This document shows positions 25,736 to 40,700 of a DNA stretch of 64,000 bases, one piece after another (positions within the stretch are counted from its first letter, which is position 1; the number at the start of each line of letters is the position of its first letter). The position numbers and the translations under genes were made by a program. Source of the DNA: Cardiocondyla obscurior (Eukaryota > Arthropoda > Insecta > Hymenoptera > Formicidae); assembly GCF_019399895.1 (NCBI RefSeq), contig NC_091884.1, positions 3,332,400-3,396,399 of the forward strand, read 5' to 3'. Under the pieces are notes generated by a model. The model had not been told where the DNA came from and ran no database searches. It worked only from the letters and a program-made list of their open reading frames with translations.

Positions 25736-28715
25736 ACGGAGAACAAAAAGTTGATTGCCCGAAACGTTCGGAAGCAGCCCCGAGCAGTAGCAACACAGGG
25801 CTCGCGGACTTTGTTGTCCGAATTGCTCGAAAGTAGCTACGAGCCGAAAGCAACACGAGGCTCGCGTACTTTGCCGATCGGACCGCGCGGAAGTAACTCC
25901 GAGCCGAAAGCAACACGAGGCTCGCGTACTTTGCCGATCGAACCGCGCGGAAGTAACTCCGAGCCGAAAGCAACACGAGGCTCGCGTACTTTGTCGCTAG
26001 GACCGCGCGGAAGTAACTCCGAGCCGAAAGCAACACGAGGCTCGCGTACTTTGACGGTCGGACCGCTCGGAAGTAACTACGTGCAGAAAGCAACACAAAC
26101 CTCGTAAACTTAGCCGCTCGTCGGCCGAAATTACGAAGAGCTCAAGAAAATAACACGAGATTTAAGAACATAGCCGATCGCCAGCAGAGAGCTCGAAAAA
26201 ACAGCACAAAACGCGAAAATTTAACTTTTACGAGAAAATAGCTAAGATAGCTTAAAAACAATACGGAGAACAAAAGTTGATTGCCCGAAACGTTCGGAAG
26301 CAGCCCGAGCAGTAGCAACACAGGGCTCGCGGACTTTGTTGTCCGAACCGCTCGGAAGTAGCTACGAGCCGAAAGCAACACGAGGCTCGCGTACTTTGCC
26401 GATCGGACCGCGCGGAAGTAACTCCGAGCCGAAAGCAACACGAGGCTCGCGTACTTTGTCGCTAGGACCGCGCGGAAGTAACTCCGAGCCGAAAGCAACA
26501 CGAGGCTCGCGTACTTTGACGGTCGGACCGCTCGGAAGTAACTACGTGCAGAAAGCAACACAAAACTCGTAAACTTAGCCGCTCGTCGGCCGAAATTACG
26601 AAGAGCTCAAGAAAATAACACGAGATTTAAGAACATAGCCGATCGCCAGCAGAGAGCTTGAAAAAACAGCACAAAACGCGAAAATTTAACTTTTACGAGA
26701 AAATAGCTAAGATAGCTTAAAAACACAATACGGAGAACAAAAAGTTGATTGCCCGAAACGTTCGGAAGCAGCCCCGAGCAGTAGCAACACAGGGCTCGCG
26801 GACTTTGTTGTCCGAACCGCTCGAAAGTAGCTACGAGCCGAAAGCAACACGAGGCTCGCGTACTTTGCCGATCGGACCGCGCGGAAGTAACTCCGAGCCG
26901 AAAGCAACACGAGGCTCGCGTACTTTGCCGATCGGACCGCGCGGAAGTAACTCCGAGCCGAAAGCAACACGAGGCTCGCGTACTTTGTCGCTAGGACCGC
27001 GCGGAAGTAACTCCGCGCCGAAAGCAACACGAGGCTCGCGTACTTTGACGGTCGGACCGCTCGGAAGTAACTACGTGCAGAAAGCAACACAAAACTCGTA
27101 AACTTAGCCGCTCGTCGGCCGAAATTACGAAGAGCTCAAGAAAATAACACGAGATTTAAGAACATAGCCGATCGCCAGCAGAGAGCTCGAAAAAACAGCA
27201 CAAAACGCGAAAATTTAACTTTTACGAGAAAATAGCTAAGATAGCTTAAAAACATTACGGAGAACAAAAGTTAATTGCCCGAAACGTTCAAAAGCAGCTT
27301 CGAGCAGTAGCAACACAGGGCTCGCGGACTTTGTTGTCCGAACCGCTCGAAAGTAGCTACGAGCCGAAAGCAACACGAGGCTCGCGTACTTTGCCGATCG
27401 GACCGCGCGGAAGTAACTCCGAGCCGAAAGCAACACGAGGCTCGCGTACTTTGCCGCTAGGACCGCGCGGAAGTAACTCCGAGCCGAAAGCAACACGAGG
27501 CTCGCGTACTTTGACGGTCGGACCGCTCGGAAGTAACTAGGTGCAGAAAGCAACACAAAACTCGTAAACTTAGCCGCTCGTCGGCCGAAATTACGAAGAG
27601 CTCAAGAAAATAACACGAGATTTAAGAACATAGCCGATCGCCAGCAGAGAGCTTGAAAAAACAGCACAAAACGCGAAAATTTAACTTTTACGAGAAAATA
27701 GCTAAGATAGCTTAAAAAACAATACGGAGAACAAAAAGTTGATTGCCCGAAACGTTCGGAAGCAGCCCCGAGCAGTAGCAACACAGGGCTCGCGGACTTT
27801 GTTGTCCGAACCGCTCGAAAGTAGCTACGAGCCGAAAGCAACACGAGGCTCGCGTACTTTGCCGATCGGACCGCGCGGAAGTAACTCCGAGCCGAAAGCA
27901 ACACGAGGCTCGCGTACTTTGCCGATCGGACCGCGCGGAAGTAACTCCGAGCCGAAAGCAACACGAGGCTCGCGTACTTTGTCGCTAGGACCGCGCGGAA
28001 GTAACCGAGCCGAAAGCAACACGAGGCTCGCGTACTTTGACGGTCGGACCGCTCGGAAGTAACTACGTGCAGAAAGCAACACAAAACTCGTAAACTTAGC
28101 CGCTCGTCGGCCGAAATTACGAAGAGCTCAAGAAAATAACACGAGATTTAAGAACATAGCCGATCGCCAGCAGAGAGCTCGAAAAAACAGCACAAAACGC
28201 GAAAATTTAACTTTTACGAGAAAATAGCTAAGATAGCTTAAAAACAATACGGAGAACAAAAGTTGATTGCCCGAAACGTCCGGAAGCAGCCCCGAGCAGT
28301 AGCAACACAGGGCTCGCGGACTTTGTTGTCCGAACCGCTCGAAAGTAGCTACGAGCCGAAAGCAACACGAGGCTCGCGTACTTTGCCGATCGGACCGCGC
28401 GGAAGTAACTCCGAGCCGAAAGCAACACGAGGCTCGCGTACTTTGCCGCTAGGACCGCGCGGAAGTAACCCCGAGCCGAAAGCAACACGAGGCTCGCGTA
28501 CTTTGACGGTCGGACCGCTCGGAAGTAACTACGTGCAGAAAGCAACACAAAACTCGTAAACTTAGCCGCTCGTCGACCGAAATTACGAAGAGCTCAAGAA
28601 AATAACACGAGATTTAAGAACATAGCCGATCGCCAGCAGAGAGCTCGAAAAAACAGCACAAAACGCGAAAATTTAACTTTTACGAGAAAATAGCTAAGAT
28701 AGCTTAAAAAACATT
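25736..28715 (+). repeat. Three tandem copies of a ~994-bp dimer of short HOR units
   Basis: Unit lengths alternate 527, 467, 527, 467, 525, 467 bp, giving three dimers of about 994, 994 and 992 bp. The longer member has two GATCGG/GATCGA cores plus TCGCTAGG. The shorter has one GATCGG core plus a final GCTAGG core. The same pairing appears at 12185-13176, 19897-20876, 24226-25215, 32555-33550 and 33551-34546. This is a third level of tandem organisation. Confidence 0.8.
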
Positions 28716-31700
28716 ACGGAGAACAAAAAGTTAATTGCCCGAAACGTTCGGAAGCAGCTTCGAGCAGTAGCAACACAGGGCTCGCGGACTTTGTTGTCCG
28801 AACCGCTCGAAAGTAGCTACGAGCCGAAAGCAACACGAGGCTCGCGTACTTTGCCGATCGGACCGCGCGGAAGTAACTCCGAGCCGAAAGCAACACGAGG
28901 CTCGCGTACTTTGTCGCTAGGACCGCGCGGAAGTAACTCCGAGCCGAAAGCAACACGAGGCTCGCGTACTTTGACGGTCGGACCGCTCGGAAGTAACTAC
29001 GTGCAGAAAGCAACACAAAACTCGTAAACTTAGCCGCTCGTCGGCCGAAATTACGAAGAGCTCAAGAAAATAACACGAGATTTAAGAACATAGCCGATCG
29101 CCAGCAGAGAGCTTGAAAAAACAGCACAAAACGCGAAAATTTAACTTTTACGAGAAAATAGCTAAGATAGCTTAAAAACAATACGGAGAACAAAAGTTGA
29201 TTGCCCGAAACGTCCGGAAGCAGCCCCGAGCAGTAGCAACACAGGGCTCGCGGACTTTGTTGTCCGAACCGCTCGAAAGTAGCTACGAGCCGAAAGCAAC
29301 ACGAGGCTCGCGTACTTTGCCGATCGGACCGCGCGGAAGTAACTCCGAGCCGAAAGCAACACGAGGCTCGCGTACTTTGCCGATCGGACCGCGCGGAAGT
29401 AACTCCGAGCCGAAAGCAACACGAGGCTCGCGTACTTTGTCGCTAGGACCGCGCGGAAGTAACTCCGAGCCGAAAGCAACACGAGGCTCGCGTACTTTGA
29501 CGGTCGGACCGCTCGGAAGTAACTACGTGCAGAAAGCAACACAAAACTCGTAAACTTAGCCGCTCGTCGGCCGAAATTACGAAGAGCTCAAGAAAATAAC
29601 ACGAGATTTAAGAACATAGCCGATCGCCAGCAGAGAGCTTGAAAAAACAGCACAAAACGCGAAAATTTAACTTTTACGAGAAAATAGCTAAGATAGCTTA
29701 AAAACACAATACGGAGAACAAAAAGTTGATTGCCCGAAACGTTCGGAAGCAGCCCCGAGCAGTAGCAACACAGGGCTCGCGGACTTTGTTGTCCGAACCG
29801 CTCGAAAGTAGCTACGAGCCGAAAGCAACACGAGGCTCGCGTACTTTGCCGATCGGACCGCGCGGAAGTAACTCCGAGCCGAAAGCAACACGAGGCTCGC
29901 GTACTTTGCCGATCGAACCGCGCGGAAGTAACTCCGAGCCGAAAGCAACACGAGGCTCGCGTACTTTGCCGCTAGAACCGCGCGGAAGTAACTCCGAGCC
30001 GAAAGCAACACGAGGCTCGCGTACTTTGCCGATCGGACCGCGCGGAAGTAACTCCGAGCCGAAAGCAACACGAGGCTCGCGTACTTTGCCGATCGGACCG
30101 CGCAAAAGTAACTCCGAGCCGAAAGCAACACGAGGCTCGCGTACTTTGCCGATCGGACCGCGCGGAAGTAACTCCGAGCCGAAAGCAACACGAGGCTCGC
30201 GTACTTTGCCGCTCGGACCGCGCGGAAGTAACTCCGAGCCGAAAGCAACACGAGGCTCGCGTACTTTGACGGTCGGACCGCGCGGAAGTAACTCCGAGCC
30301 GAAAGCAACACGAGGCTCGCGTACTTTGCCGCTAGGACTGCGCGGAAATAACCCGAGCCGAAAGCAACACGAGGCTCGCGTACTTTGCCGATCGGACCGC
30401 GCGGAAGTAACTCCGAGCCGAAAGCAACACGAGGCTCGCGTACTTTGCCGATCGGACCGCGCGGAAGTAACTCCGAGCCGAAAGCAACACGAGGCTCGCG
30501 TACTTTGCCGATCGGACCGCGCGGAAGTAACCCCGAGCCGAAAGCAACACGAGGCTCGCGTACTTTGCCGATCGGACCGCGCGGAAGTAACTCCGAGCCG
30601 AAAGCAACACGAGGCTCGCGTACTTTGTCGCTAGGACCGCGCGGAAGTAACTCCGAGCCGAAAGCAACACGAGGCTCGCGTACTTTGACGGTCGGACCGC
30701 TCGGAAGTAACTACGTGCAGAAAGCAACACAAAACTCGTAAACTTAGCCGCTCGTCGGCCGAAATTACGAAGAGCTCAAGAAAATAACACGAGATTTAAG
30801 AACATAGCCGATCGCCAGCAGAGAGCTTGAAAAAACAGCACAAAACGCGAAAATTTAACTTTTACGAGAAAATAGCTAAGATAGCTTAAAAACACAATAC
30901 GGAGAACAAAAAGTTGATTGCCCGAAACGTTCGGAAGCAGCCCCGAGCAGTAGCAACACAGGGCTCGCGGACTTTGTTGTCCGAACCGCTCGAAAGTAGC
31001 TACGAGCCGAAAGCAACACGAGGCTCGCGTACTTTGCCGATCGGACCGCGCGGAAGTAACTCCGAGCCGAAAGCAACACGAGGCTCGCGTACTTTGCCGA
31101 TCGGACCGCGCGGAAGTAACTCCGAGCCGAAAGCAACACGAGGCTCGCGTACTTTGTCGCTAGGACCGCGCGGAAGTAACTCCGAGCCGAAAGCAACACG
31201 AGGCTCGCGTACTTTGACGGTCGGACCGCTCGGAAGTAACTACGTGCAGAAAGCAACACAAAACTCGTAAACTTAGCCGCTCGTCGGCCGAAATTACGAA
31301 GAGCTCAAGAAAATAACACGAGATTTAAGAACATAGCCGATCGCCAGCAGAGAGCTTGAAAAAACAGCACAAAACGCGAAAATTTAACTTTTACGAGAAA
31401 ATAGCTAAGATAGCTTAAAAAACAATACGGAGAACAAAAAGTTGATTGCCCGAAACGTTCGGAAGCAGCCCCGAGCAGTAGCAACACAGGGCTCGCGGAC
31501 TTTGTTGTCCGAACCGCTCGAAAGTAGCTACGAGCCGAAAGCAACACGAGGCTCGCGTACTTTGCCGATCGGACCGCGCGGAAGTAACTCCGAGCCGAAA
31601 GCAACACGAGGCTCGCGTACTTTGCCGATCGAACCGCGCGGAAGTAACTCCGAGCCGAAAGCAACACGAGGCTCGCGTACTTTGCCGCTAGGACCGCGCG

Positions 31701-34700
31701 GAAGTAACCCCGAGCCGAAAGCAACACGAGGCTCGCGTACTTTGCCGATCGGACCGCGCGGAAGTAACTCCGAGCCGAAAGCAACACAAGGCTCGCGTAC
31801 TTTGCCGATCGGACCGCGCAAAAGTAACTCCGAACCGAAAGCAACACGAGGCTCGCGTACTTTGCCGATCGGACCGCGCGGAAGTAACTCCGAGCCGAAA
31901 GCAACACGAGGCTCGCGTACTTTGCCGCTAGGACTGCGCGGAAATAACTCCGAGCCGAAAGCAACACGAGGCTCGCGTACTTTGACGGTCGGACCGCGCG
32001 GAAGTAACTCCGAGCCGAAAGCAACACGAGGCTCGCGTACTTTGCCGCTAGGACTGCGCGGAAATAACTCCGAGCCAAAGCAACACGAGGCTCGCGTACT
32101 TTGCCGATCGGACCGCGCGGAAGTAACTCCGAGCCGAAAGCAACACGAGGCTCGCGTACTTTGCCGATCGGACCGCGCGGAAGTAACTCCGAACCGAAAG
32201 CAACACGAGGCTCGCGTACTTTGCCGATCGGACCGCGCGGAAGTAACTCCGAGCCGAAAGCAACACGAGGCTCGCGTACTTTGTCGCTAGGACCGCGCGG
32301 AAGTAACTCCGAGCCGAAAGCAACACGAGGCTCGCGTACTTTGACGGTCGGACCGCTCGGAAGTAACTACGTGCAGAAAGCAACACAAAACTCGTAAACT
32401 TAGCCGCTCGTCGGCCGAAATTACGAAGAGCTCAAGAAAATAACACGAGATTTAAGAACATAGCCGATCGCCAGCAGAGAGCTTGAAAAAACAGCACAAA
32501 ACGCGAAAATTTAACTTTTACGAGAAAATAGCTAAGATAGCTTAAAAAAACAATACGGAGAACAAAAAGTTGATTGCCCGAAACGTTCGGAAGCAGCCCC
32601 GAGCAGTAGAAACACAGGGCTCGCGGACTTTGTTGTCCGAACCGCTCGAAAGTAGCTACGAGCCGAAAGCAACACGAGGCTCGCGTACTTTGCCGATCGG
32701 ACCGCGCGGAAGTAACTCCGAGCCGAAAGCAACACGAGGCTCGCGTACTTTGCCGATCGAACCGCGCGGAAGTAACTCCGAGCCGAAAGCAACACGAGGC
32801 TCGCGTACTTTGTCGCTAGGACCGCGCGGAAGTAACTCCGAGCCGAAAGCAACACGAGGCTCGCGTACTTTGACGGTCGAACCGCTCGGAAGTAACTACG
32901 TGCAGAAAGCAACACAAAACTCGTAAACTTAGCCGCTCGTCGGCCGAAATTACGAAGAGCTCAAGAAAATAACACGAGATTTAAGAACATAGCCGATCGC
33001 CAGCAGAGAGCTCGAAAAAACAGCACAAAACGCGAAAATTTAACTTTTACGAGAAAATAGCTAAGATAGCTTAAAAAACATTACGGAGAACAAAAAGTTA
33101 ATTGCCCGAAACGTTCGGAAGCAGCTTCGAGCAGTAGCAACACAGGGCTCGCGGACTTTGTTGTCCGAACCGCTCGAAAGTAGCTACGAGCCGAAAGCAA
33201 CACGAGGCTCGCGTACTTTGCCGATCGGACCGCGCGGAAGTAACTCCGAGCCGAAAGCAACACGAGGCTCGCGTACTTTGTCGCTAGGACCGCGCGGAAG
33301 TAACTCCGAGCCGAAAGCAACACGAGGCTCGCGTACTTTGACGGTCGGACCGCTCGGAAGTAACTACGTGCAGAAAGCAACACAAAACTCGTAAACTTAG
33401 CCGCTCGTCGGCCGAAATTACGAAGAGCTCAAGAAAATAACACGAAATTTAAGAACATAGCCGATCGCCAGCAGAGAGCTTGAAAAAACAGCACAAAACG
33501 CGAAAATTTAACTTTTACGAGAAAATAGCTAAGATAGCTTAAAAAACAATACGGAGAACAAAAAGTTGATTGCCCGAAACGTTCGGAAGCAGCCCCGAGC
33601 AGTAGAAACACAGGGCTCGCGGACTTTGTTGTCCGAACCGCTCGAAAGTAGCTACGAGCCGAAAGCAACACGAGGCTCGCGTACTTTGCCGATCGGACCG
33701 CGCGGAAGTAACTCCGAGCCGAAAGCAACACGAGGCTCGCGTACTTTGCCGATCGAACCGCGCGGAAGTAACTCCGAGCCGAAAGCAACACGAGGCTCGC
33801 GTACTTTGTCGCTAGGACCGCGCGGAAGTAACTCCGAGCCGAAAGCAACACGAGGCTCGCGTACTTTGACGGTCGGACCGCTCGGAAGTAACTACGTGCA
33901 GAAAGCAACACAAAACTCGTAAACTTAGCCGCTCGTCGGCCGAAATTACGAAGAGCTCAAGAAAATAACACGAGATTTAAGAACATAGCCGATCGCCAGC
34001 AGAGAGCTCGAAAAAACAGCACAAAACGCGAAAATTTAACTTTTACGAGAAAATAGCTAAGATAGCTTAAAAACATTACGGAGAACAAAAAGTTGATTGC
34101 CCGAAACGTTCGGAAGCAGCTTCGAGCAGTAGCAACACAGGGCTCGCGGACTTTGTTGTCCGAACCGCTCGAAAGTAGCTACGAGCCGAAAGCAACACGA
34201 GGCTCGCGTACTTTGCCGATCGGACCGCGCGGAAGTAACTCCGAGCCGAAAGCAACACGAGGCTCGCGTACTTTGTCGCGAGGACCGCGCGGAAGTAACT
34301 CCGAGCCGAAAGCAACACGAGGCTCGCGTACTTTGACGGTCGGACCGCTCGGAAGTAACTACGTGCAGAAAGCAACACAAAACTCGTAAACTTAGCCGCT
34401 CGTCGGCCGAAATTACGAAGAGCTCAAGAAAATAACACGAGATTTAAGAACATAGCCGATCGCCAGCAGAGAGCTCGAAAAAACAGCACAAAACGCGAAA
34501 ATTTAACTTTTACGAGAAAATAGCTAAGATAGCTTAAAAAAACAATACGGAGAACAAAAAGTTGATTGCCCGAAACGTTCGGAAGCAGTTCCGAGCAGTA
34601 GCAACACAGGGCTCGCGGACTTTGTTGTCCGAACCGCTCGAAAGTAGCTACGAGCCGAAAGCAACACGAGGCTCGTGTACTTTGCCGATCGGACCGCGCG

Positions 34701-37700
34701 GAAGTAACTCCGAGCCGAAAGCAACACGAGGCTCGCGTACTTTGCCGATCGAACCGCGCGGAAGTAACTCCGAGCCGAAAGCAACACGAGGCTCGCGTAC
34801 TTTGCCGATCGGACCGCGCGGAAGTAACTCCGAGCCGAAAGCAACACGAGGCTCGCGTACTTTGCCGCGGACTGCGCGGAAATAACTCCGAGCCGAAAGC
34901 AACACGAGGCTCGCGTACTTTGCCGATCGGACCGCGCGGAAGTAACTCCGAGCCGAAAGCAACACGAGGCTCGCGTACTTTGCCGATCGGACTGCGCGGA
35001 AGTAACTCCGAGCCGAAAGCAACACGAGGCTCGCGTACTTTGCCGATCGGACCGCGCGGAAGTAACTCCGAGCCGAAAGCAACACGAGGCTCGCGTACTT
35101 TGCCGCTAGGACTGCGCGGAAATAACTCCGAGCCAAAAGCAACACGAGGCTCGCGTACTTTGCCGATCGGACCGCGCGGAAGTAACTCCGAGCCGAAAGC
35201 AACACGAGGCTCGCGTACTTTGCCGATCGGACCGCGCGGAAGTAACTCCGAGCCGAAAGCAACACGAGGCTCGCGTACTTTGCCGATCGGACCGCGCGGA
35301 AGTAACTCCGAGCCGAAAGCAACACGAGGCTCGCGTACTTTGTCGCTAGGACCGCGCGGAAGTAACTCCGAGCCGAAAGCAACACGAGGCTCGCGTACTT
35401 TGACGGTCGGACCGCTCGGAAGTAACTACGTGCAGAAAGCAACACAAAACTCATAAACTTAGCCGCTCGTCGGCCGAAATTACGAAGAGCTCAAGAAAAT
35501 AACACGAGATTTAAGAACATAGCCGATCGCCAGCAGAGAGCTTGAAAAAACAGCACAAAACGCGAAAATTTAACTTTTACGAGAAAATAGCTAAGATAGC
35601 TTAAAAAACAATACGGAGAACAAAAAGTTGATTGCCCGAAACGTTCGGAAGCAGCCCCGAGCAGTAGCAACACAGGGCTCGCGGACTTTGTTGTCCGAAC
35701 CGCTCGAAAGTAGCTACGAGCCGAAAGCAACACGAGGCTCGCGTACTTTGCCGATCGGACCGCGCGGAAGTAACTCCGAGCCGAAAGCAACACGAGGCTC
35801 GCGTACTTTGCCGATCGAACCGCGCGGAAGTAACTCCGAGCCGAAAGCAACACGAGGCTCGCGTACTTTGTCGGTCGGACCGCGCGGAAGTAACTCCGAG
35901 CCGAAAGCAACACGAGGCTCGCGTACTTTGCCGCTAGGACTGCGCGGAAATAACTCCGAGCCAAAAGCAACACGAGGCTCGCGTACTTTGCCGATCGGAC
36001 CGCGCGGAAGTAACTCCGAGCCGAAAGCAACACAAGGCTCGCGTACTTTGCCGATCGGACCGCGCAAAAGTAACTCCGAGCCGAAAGCAACACGAGGCTC
36101 GCGTACTTTGCCGATCGGACCGCGCGGAAGTAACTCCGAGCCGAAAGCAACACGAGGCTCGCGTACTTTGCCGCTAGGACTGCGCGGAAATAACTTCGAG
36201 AAAAAAGCAACACGAGGCTCGCGTACTTTGCCGATCGGACCGCGCGGAAGTAACTCCGAGCCGAAAGCAACACGAGGCTCGCGTACTTTGCCGATCGGAC
36301 CGCGCGGAAGTAACTCCGAGCCGAAAGCAACACGAGGCTCGCGTACTTTGCCGATCGGACCGCGCGAAAGTAACTCCGAGCCGAAAGCAACACGAGGCTC
36401 GCGTACTTTGTCGCTAGGACCGCGCGGAAGTAACTCCGAGCCGAAAGCAACACGAGGCTCGCGTACTTTGACGGTCGGACCGCTCGGAAGTAACTACGTG
36501 CAGAAAGCAACACAAAACTCGTAAACTTAGCCGCTCGTCGGCCGAAATTACGAAGAGCTCAAGAAAATAACACGAGATTTAAGAACATAGCCGATCGCCA
36601 GCAGAGAGCTCGAAAAAACAGCACAAAACGCGAAAATTTAACTTTTACGAGAAAATAGCTAAGATAGCTTAAAAACAATACGGAGAACAAAAGTTGATTG
36701 CCCGAAACGTTCGGAAGCAGCTTCGAGCAGTAGCAACACAGGGCTCGCGGACTTTGTTGTCCGAACCGCTCGAAAGTAGCTACGAGCCGAAAGCAACACG
36801 AGGCTCGCGTACTTTGCCGATCGGACCGCGCGGAAGTAACCCCGAGCCGAAAGCAACACGAGGCTCGCGTACTTTGCCGATCAGACCGCGCGGAAGTAAC
36901 TCCGAGCCGAAAGCAACACGAGGCTCGCGTACTTTGCCGCTAGGACCGCGCGGAAGTAACTCCGAGCCGAAAGCAACACGAGGCTCGCGTACTTTGCCGA
37001 TCGGACCGCGCGGAAGTAACTCCGAGCCGAAAGCAACACGAGGCTCGCGTACTTTGCCGATCGGACCGCGCGGAAGTAACTCCGAGCCGAAAGCAACACG
37101 AGGCTCGCGTACTTTGCCGCTCGGACCGCGCGGAAATAACTCCGAGCCGAAAGCAACACGAGGCTCGCGTACTTTGCCGATCGGACCGCGCGGAAGTAAC
37201 TCCGAGCCGAAAGCAACACGAGGCTCGCGTACTTTGCCGATCGGACTGCGCAAAAGTAACTCCGAACCGAAAGCAACACGAGGCTCGCGTACTTTGCCGA
37301 TCGGACCGCGCGGAAGTAACTCCGAGCCGAAAGCAACACGAGGCTCGCGTACTTTGCCGCTAGAACCGCGCGGAAGTAACTCCGAGCCGAAAGCAACACG
37401 AGGCTCGCGTACTTTGCCGGTCGGACCGCGCGGAAGTAACCCCGAGCCGAAAGCAACACGAGGCTCGCGTACTTTGCCGATCGGACCGCGCGGAAGTAAC
37501 TCCGAGCCGAAAGCAACACGAGGCTCGCGTACTTTGCCGATCGGACCGCGCGGAAGTAACTCCGAGCCGAAAGCAACACGAGGCTCGCGTACTTTGTCGC
37601 TAGGACCGCGCGGAAGTAACTCCGAGCCGAAAGCAACACGAGGCTCGCGTACTTTGACGGTCGGACCGCTCGGAAGTAACTACGTGCAGAAAGCAACACA

Positions 37701-40700
37701 AAACTCGTAAACTTAGCCGCTCGTCGGCCGAAATTACGAAGAGCTCAAGAAAATAACACGAAATTTAAGAACATAGCCGATCGCCAGCAGAGAGCTTGAA
37801 AAAACAGCACAAAACGCGAAAATTTAACTTTTACGAGAAAATAGCTAAGATAGCTTAAAAAACAATACGGAGAACAAAAAGTTGATTGCCCGAAACGTTC
37901 GGAAGCAGCCCCGAGCAGTAGCAACACAGGGCTCGCGGACTTTGTTGTCCGAACCGCTCGAAAGTAGCTACGAGCCGAAAGCAACACGAGGCTCGCGTAC
38001 TTTGCCGATCGGACCGCGCGGAAGTAACTCCGAGCCGAAAGCAACACGAGGCTCGCGTACTTTGCCGATCGAACCGCGCGGAAGTAACTCCGAGCCGAAA
38101 GCAACACGAGGCTCGCGTACTTTGTCGATCGGACCGCGCGGAAGTAACTCCGAGCCGAAAGCAACACGAGGCTCGCGTACTTTGCCGCTAGGACCGCGCG
38201 GAAGTAACTCCGAGCCAGCAACACGAGGCTCGCGTACTTTGCCGATCGGACCGCGCGGAAGTAACTCCGAGCCGAAAGCAACACGAGGCTCGCGTACTTT
38301 GCCGATCGGACCGCGCAAAAGTAACTCCGAGCCGAAAGCAACACGAGGCTCGCGTACTTTGCCGATCGGACCGCGCGGAAGTAACTCCGAGCCGAAAGCA
38401 ACACGAGGCTCGCGTGCTTTGCCGCTAGGACCGCGCGGAAATAACTCCGAGCCGAAAGCAACACGAGGCTCGCGTACTTTGCCGATCGGACCGCGCGGAA
38501 GTAACTCCGAGCCGAAAGCAACACGAGGCTCGCGTACTTTGCGGTCGGACCGCGCGGAAGTAACTCCGAGCCGAAAGCAACACGAGGCTCGCGTACTTTG
38601 CCGATCGGACCGCGCGGAAGTAACTCCGAGCCGAAAGCAACACGAGGCTCGCGTACTTTGTCGCTAGGACCGCGCGGAAGTAACCCCGAGCCGAAAGCAA
38701 CACGAGGCTCGCGTACTTTGACGGTCGGACCGCTCGGAAGTAACTACGTGCAGAAAGCAACACAAAACTCGTAAACTTAGCCGCTCGTCGGCCGAAATTA
38801 CGAAGAGCTCAAGAAAATAACACGAGATTTAAGAACATAGCCGATCGCCAGCAGAGAGCTCGAAAAAACAGCACAAAACGCGAAAATTTAACTTTTACGA
38901 GAAAATAGCTAAGATAGCTTAAAAACACAATACGGAGAACAAAAAGTTGATTGCCCGAAACGTTCGGAAGCAGCCCCGAGCAGTAGCAACACAGGGCTCG
39001 CGGACTTTGTTGTCCGAACCGCTCGAAAGTAGCTACGAGCCGAAAGCAACACGAGGCTCGCGTACTTTGCCGATCGGACCGCGCGGAAGTAACTCCGAGC
39101 CGAAAGCAACACGAGGCTCGCGTACTTTGCCGATCAGACCGCGCGGAAGTAACTCCGAGCCGAAAGCAACACGAGGCTCGCGTACTTTGCCGATCGGACC
39201 GCGCGGAAGTAACCCCGAGCCGAAAGCAACACGAGGCTCGCGTACTTTGCCGCTAGGACTGCGCGGAAGTAACTCCGAGCCGAAAGCAACACGAGGCTCG
39301 CGTACTTTGCCGATCGGACCGCGCGGAAGTAACTCCGAGCCGAAAGCAACACGAGGCTCGCGTACTTTGCCGATCGGACTGCGCGGAAGTAACTCCGAGC
39401 CGAAAGCAACACGAGGCTCGCGTACTTTGCCGATCGGACCGCGCGGAAGTAACCCCGAGCCGAAAGCAACACGAGGCTCGCGTACTTTGCCGCTAGGACT
39501 GCGCGGAAATAACTCCGAGCCAAAGCAACACGAGGCTCGCGTACTTTGCCGATCGGACGCGCGGAAGTAACTCCGAGCCGAAAGCAACACGAGGCTCGCG
39601 TACTTTGCCGATCGGACCGCGCGGAAGTAACTCCGAGCCGAAAGCAACACGAGGCTCGCGTACTTTGCCGATCGGACCGCGCGGAAGTAACTCCGAGCCG
39701 AAAGCAACACGAGGCTCGCGTACTTTGTCGCTAGGACCGCGCGGAAGTAACTCCGAGCCGAAAGCAACACGAGGCTCGCGTACTTTGACGGTCGGACCGC
39801 TCGGAAGTAACTACGTGCAGAAAGCAACACAAAACTCGTAAACTTAGCCGCTCGTCGGCCGAAATTACGAAGAGCTCAAGAAAATAACACGAGATTTAAG
39901 AACATAGCCGATCGCCAGCAGAGAGCTCGAAAAAACAGCACAAAACGCGAAAATTTAACTTTTACGAGAAAATAGCTAAGATAGCTTAAAAAACAATACG
40001 GAGAACAAAAAGTTGATTGCCCGAAACGTTCGGAAGCAGCTTCGAGCAGTAGCAACACAGGGCTCGCGGACTTTGTTGTCCGAACCGCTCGAAAGTAGCT
40101 ACGAGCCGAAAGCAACACGAGGCTCGCGTATTTTGCCGATCGGACCGCGCGGAAGTAACTCCGAGCCGAAAGCAACACGAGGCTCGCGTACTTTGCCGAT
40201 CAGACCGCGCGGAAGTAACTCCGAGCCGAAAGCAACACGAGGCTCGCGTACTTTGACGGTCGGACCGCTCGGAAGTAACTACGTGCAGAAAGCAACACAA
40301 AACTCGTAAACTTAGCCGCTCGTCGGCCGAAATTACGAAGAGCTCAAGAAAATAACACGAGATTTAAGAACATAGCCGATCGCCAGCAGAGAGCTGAAAA
40401 CAGCACAAAACGCGAAAATTTAACTTTTACGAGAAAATAGCTAAGATAGCTTAAAAACATTACGGAGAACAAAAGTTGATTGCCCGAAACGTTCGGAAGC
40501 AGCTTCGAGCAGTAGCAACACAGGGCTCGCGGACTTTGTTGTCCGAACCGCTCGAAAGTAGCTACGAGCCGAAAGCAACACGAGGCTCGCGTACTTTGCC
40601 GATCGGACCGCGCGGAAGTAACTCCGAGCCGAAAGCAACACGAGGCTCGCGTACTTTGCCGATCGGACCGCGCGGAAGTAACTCCGAGCCGAAAGCAACA

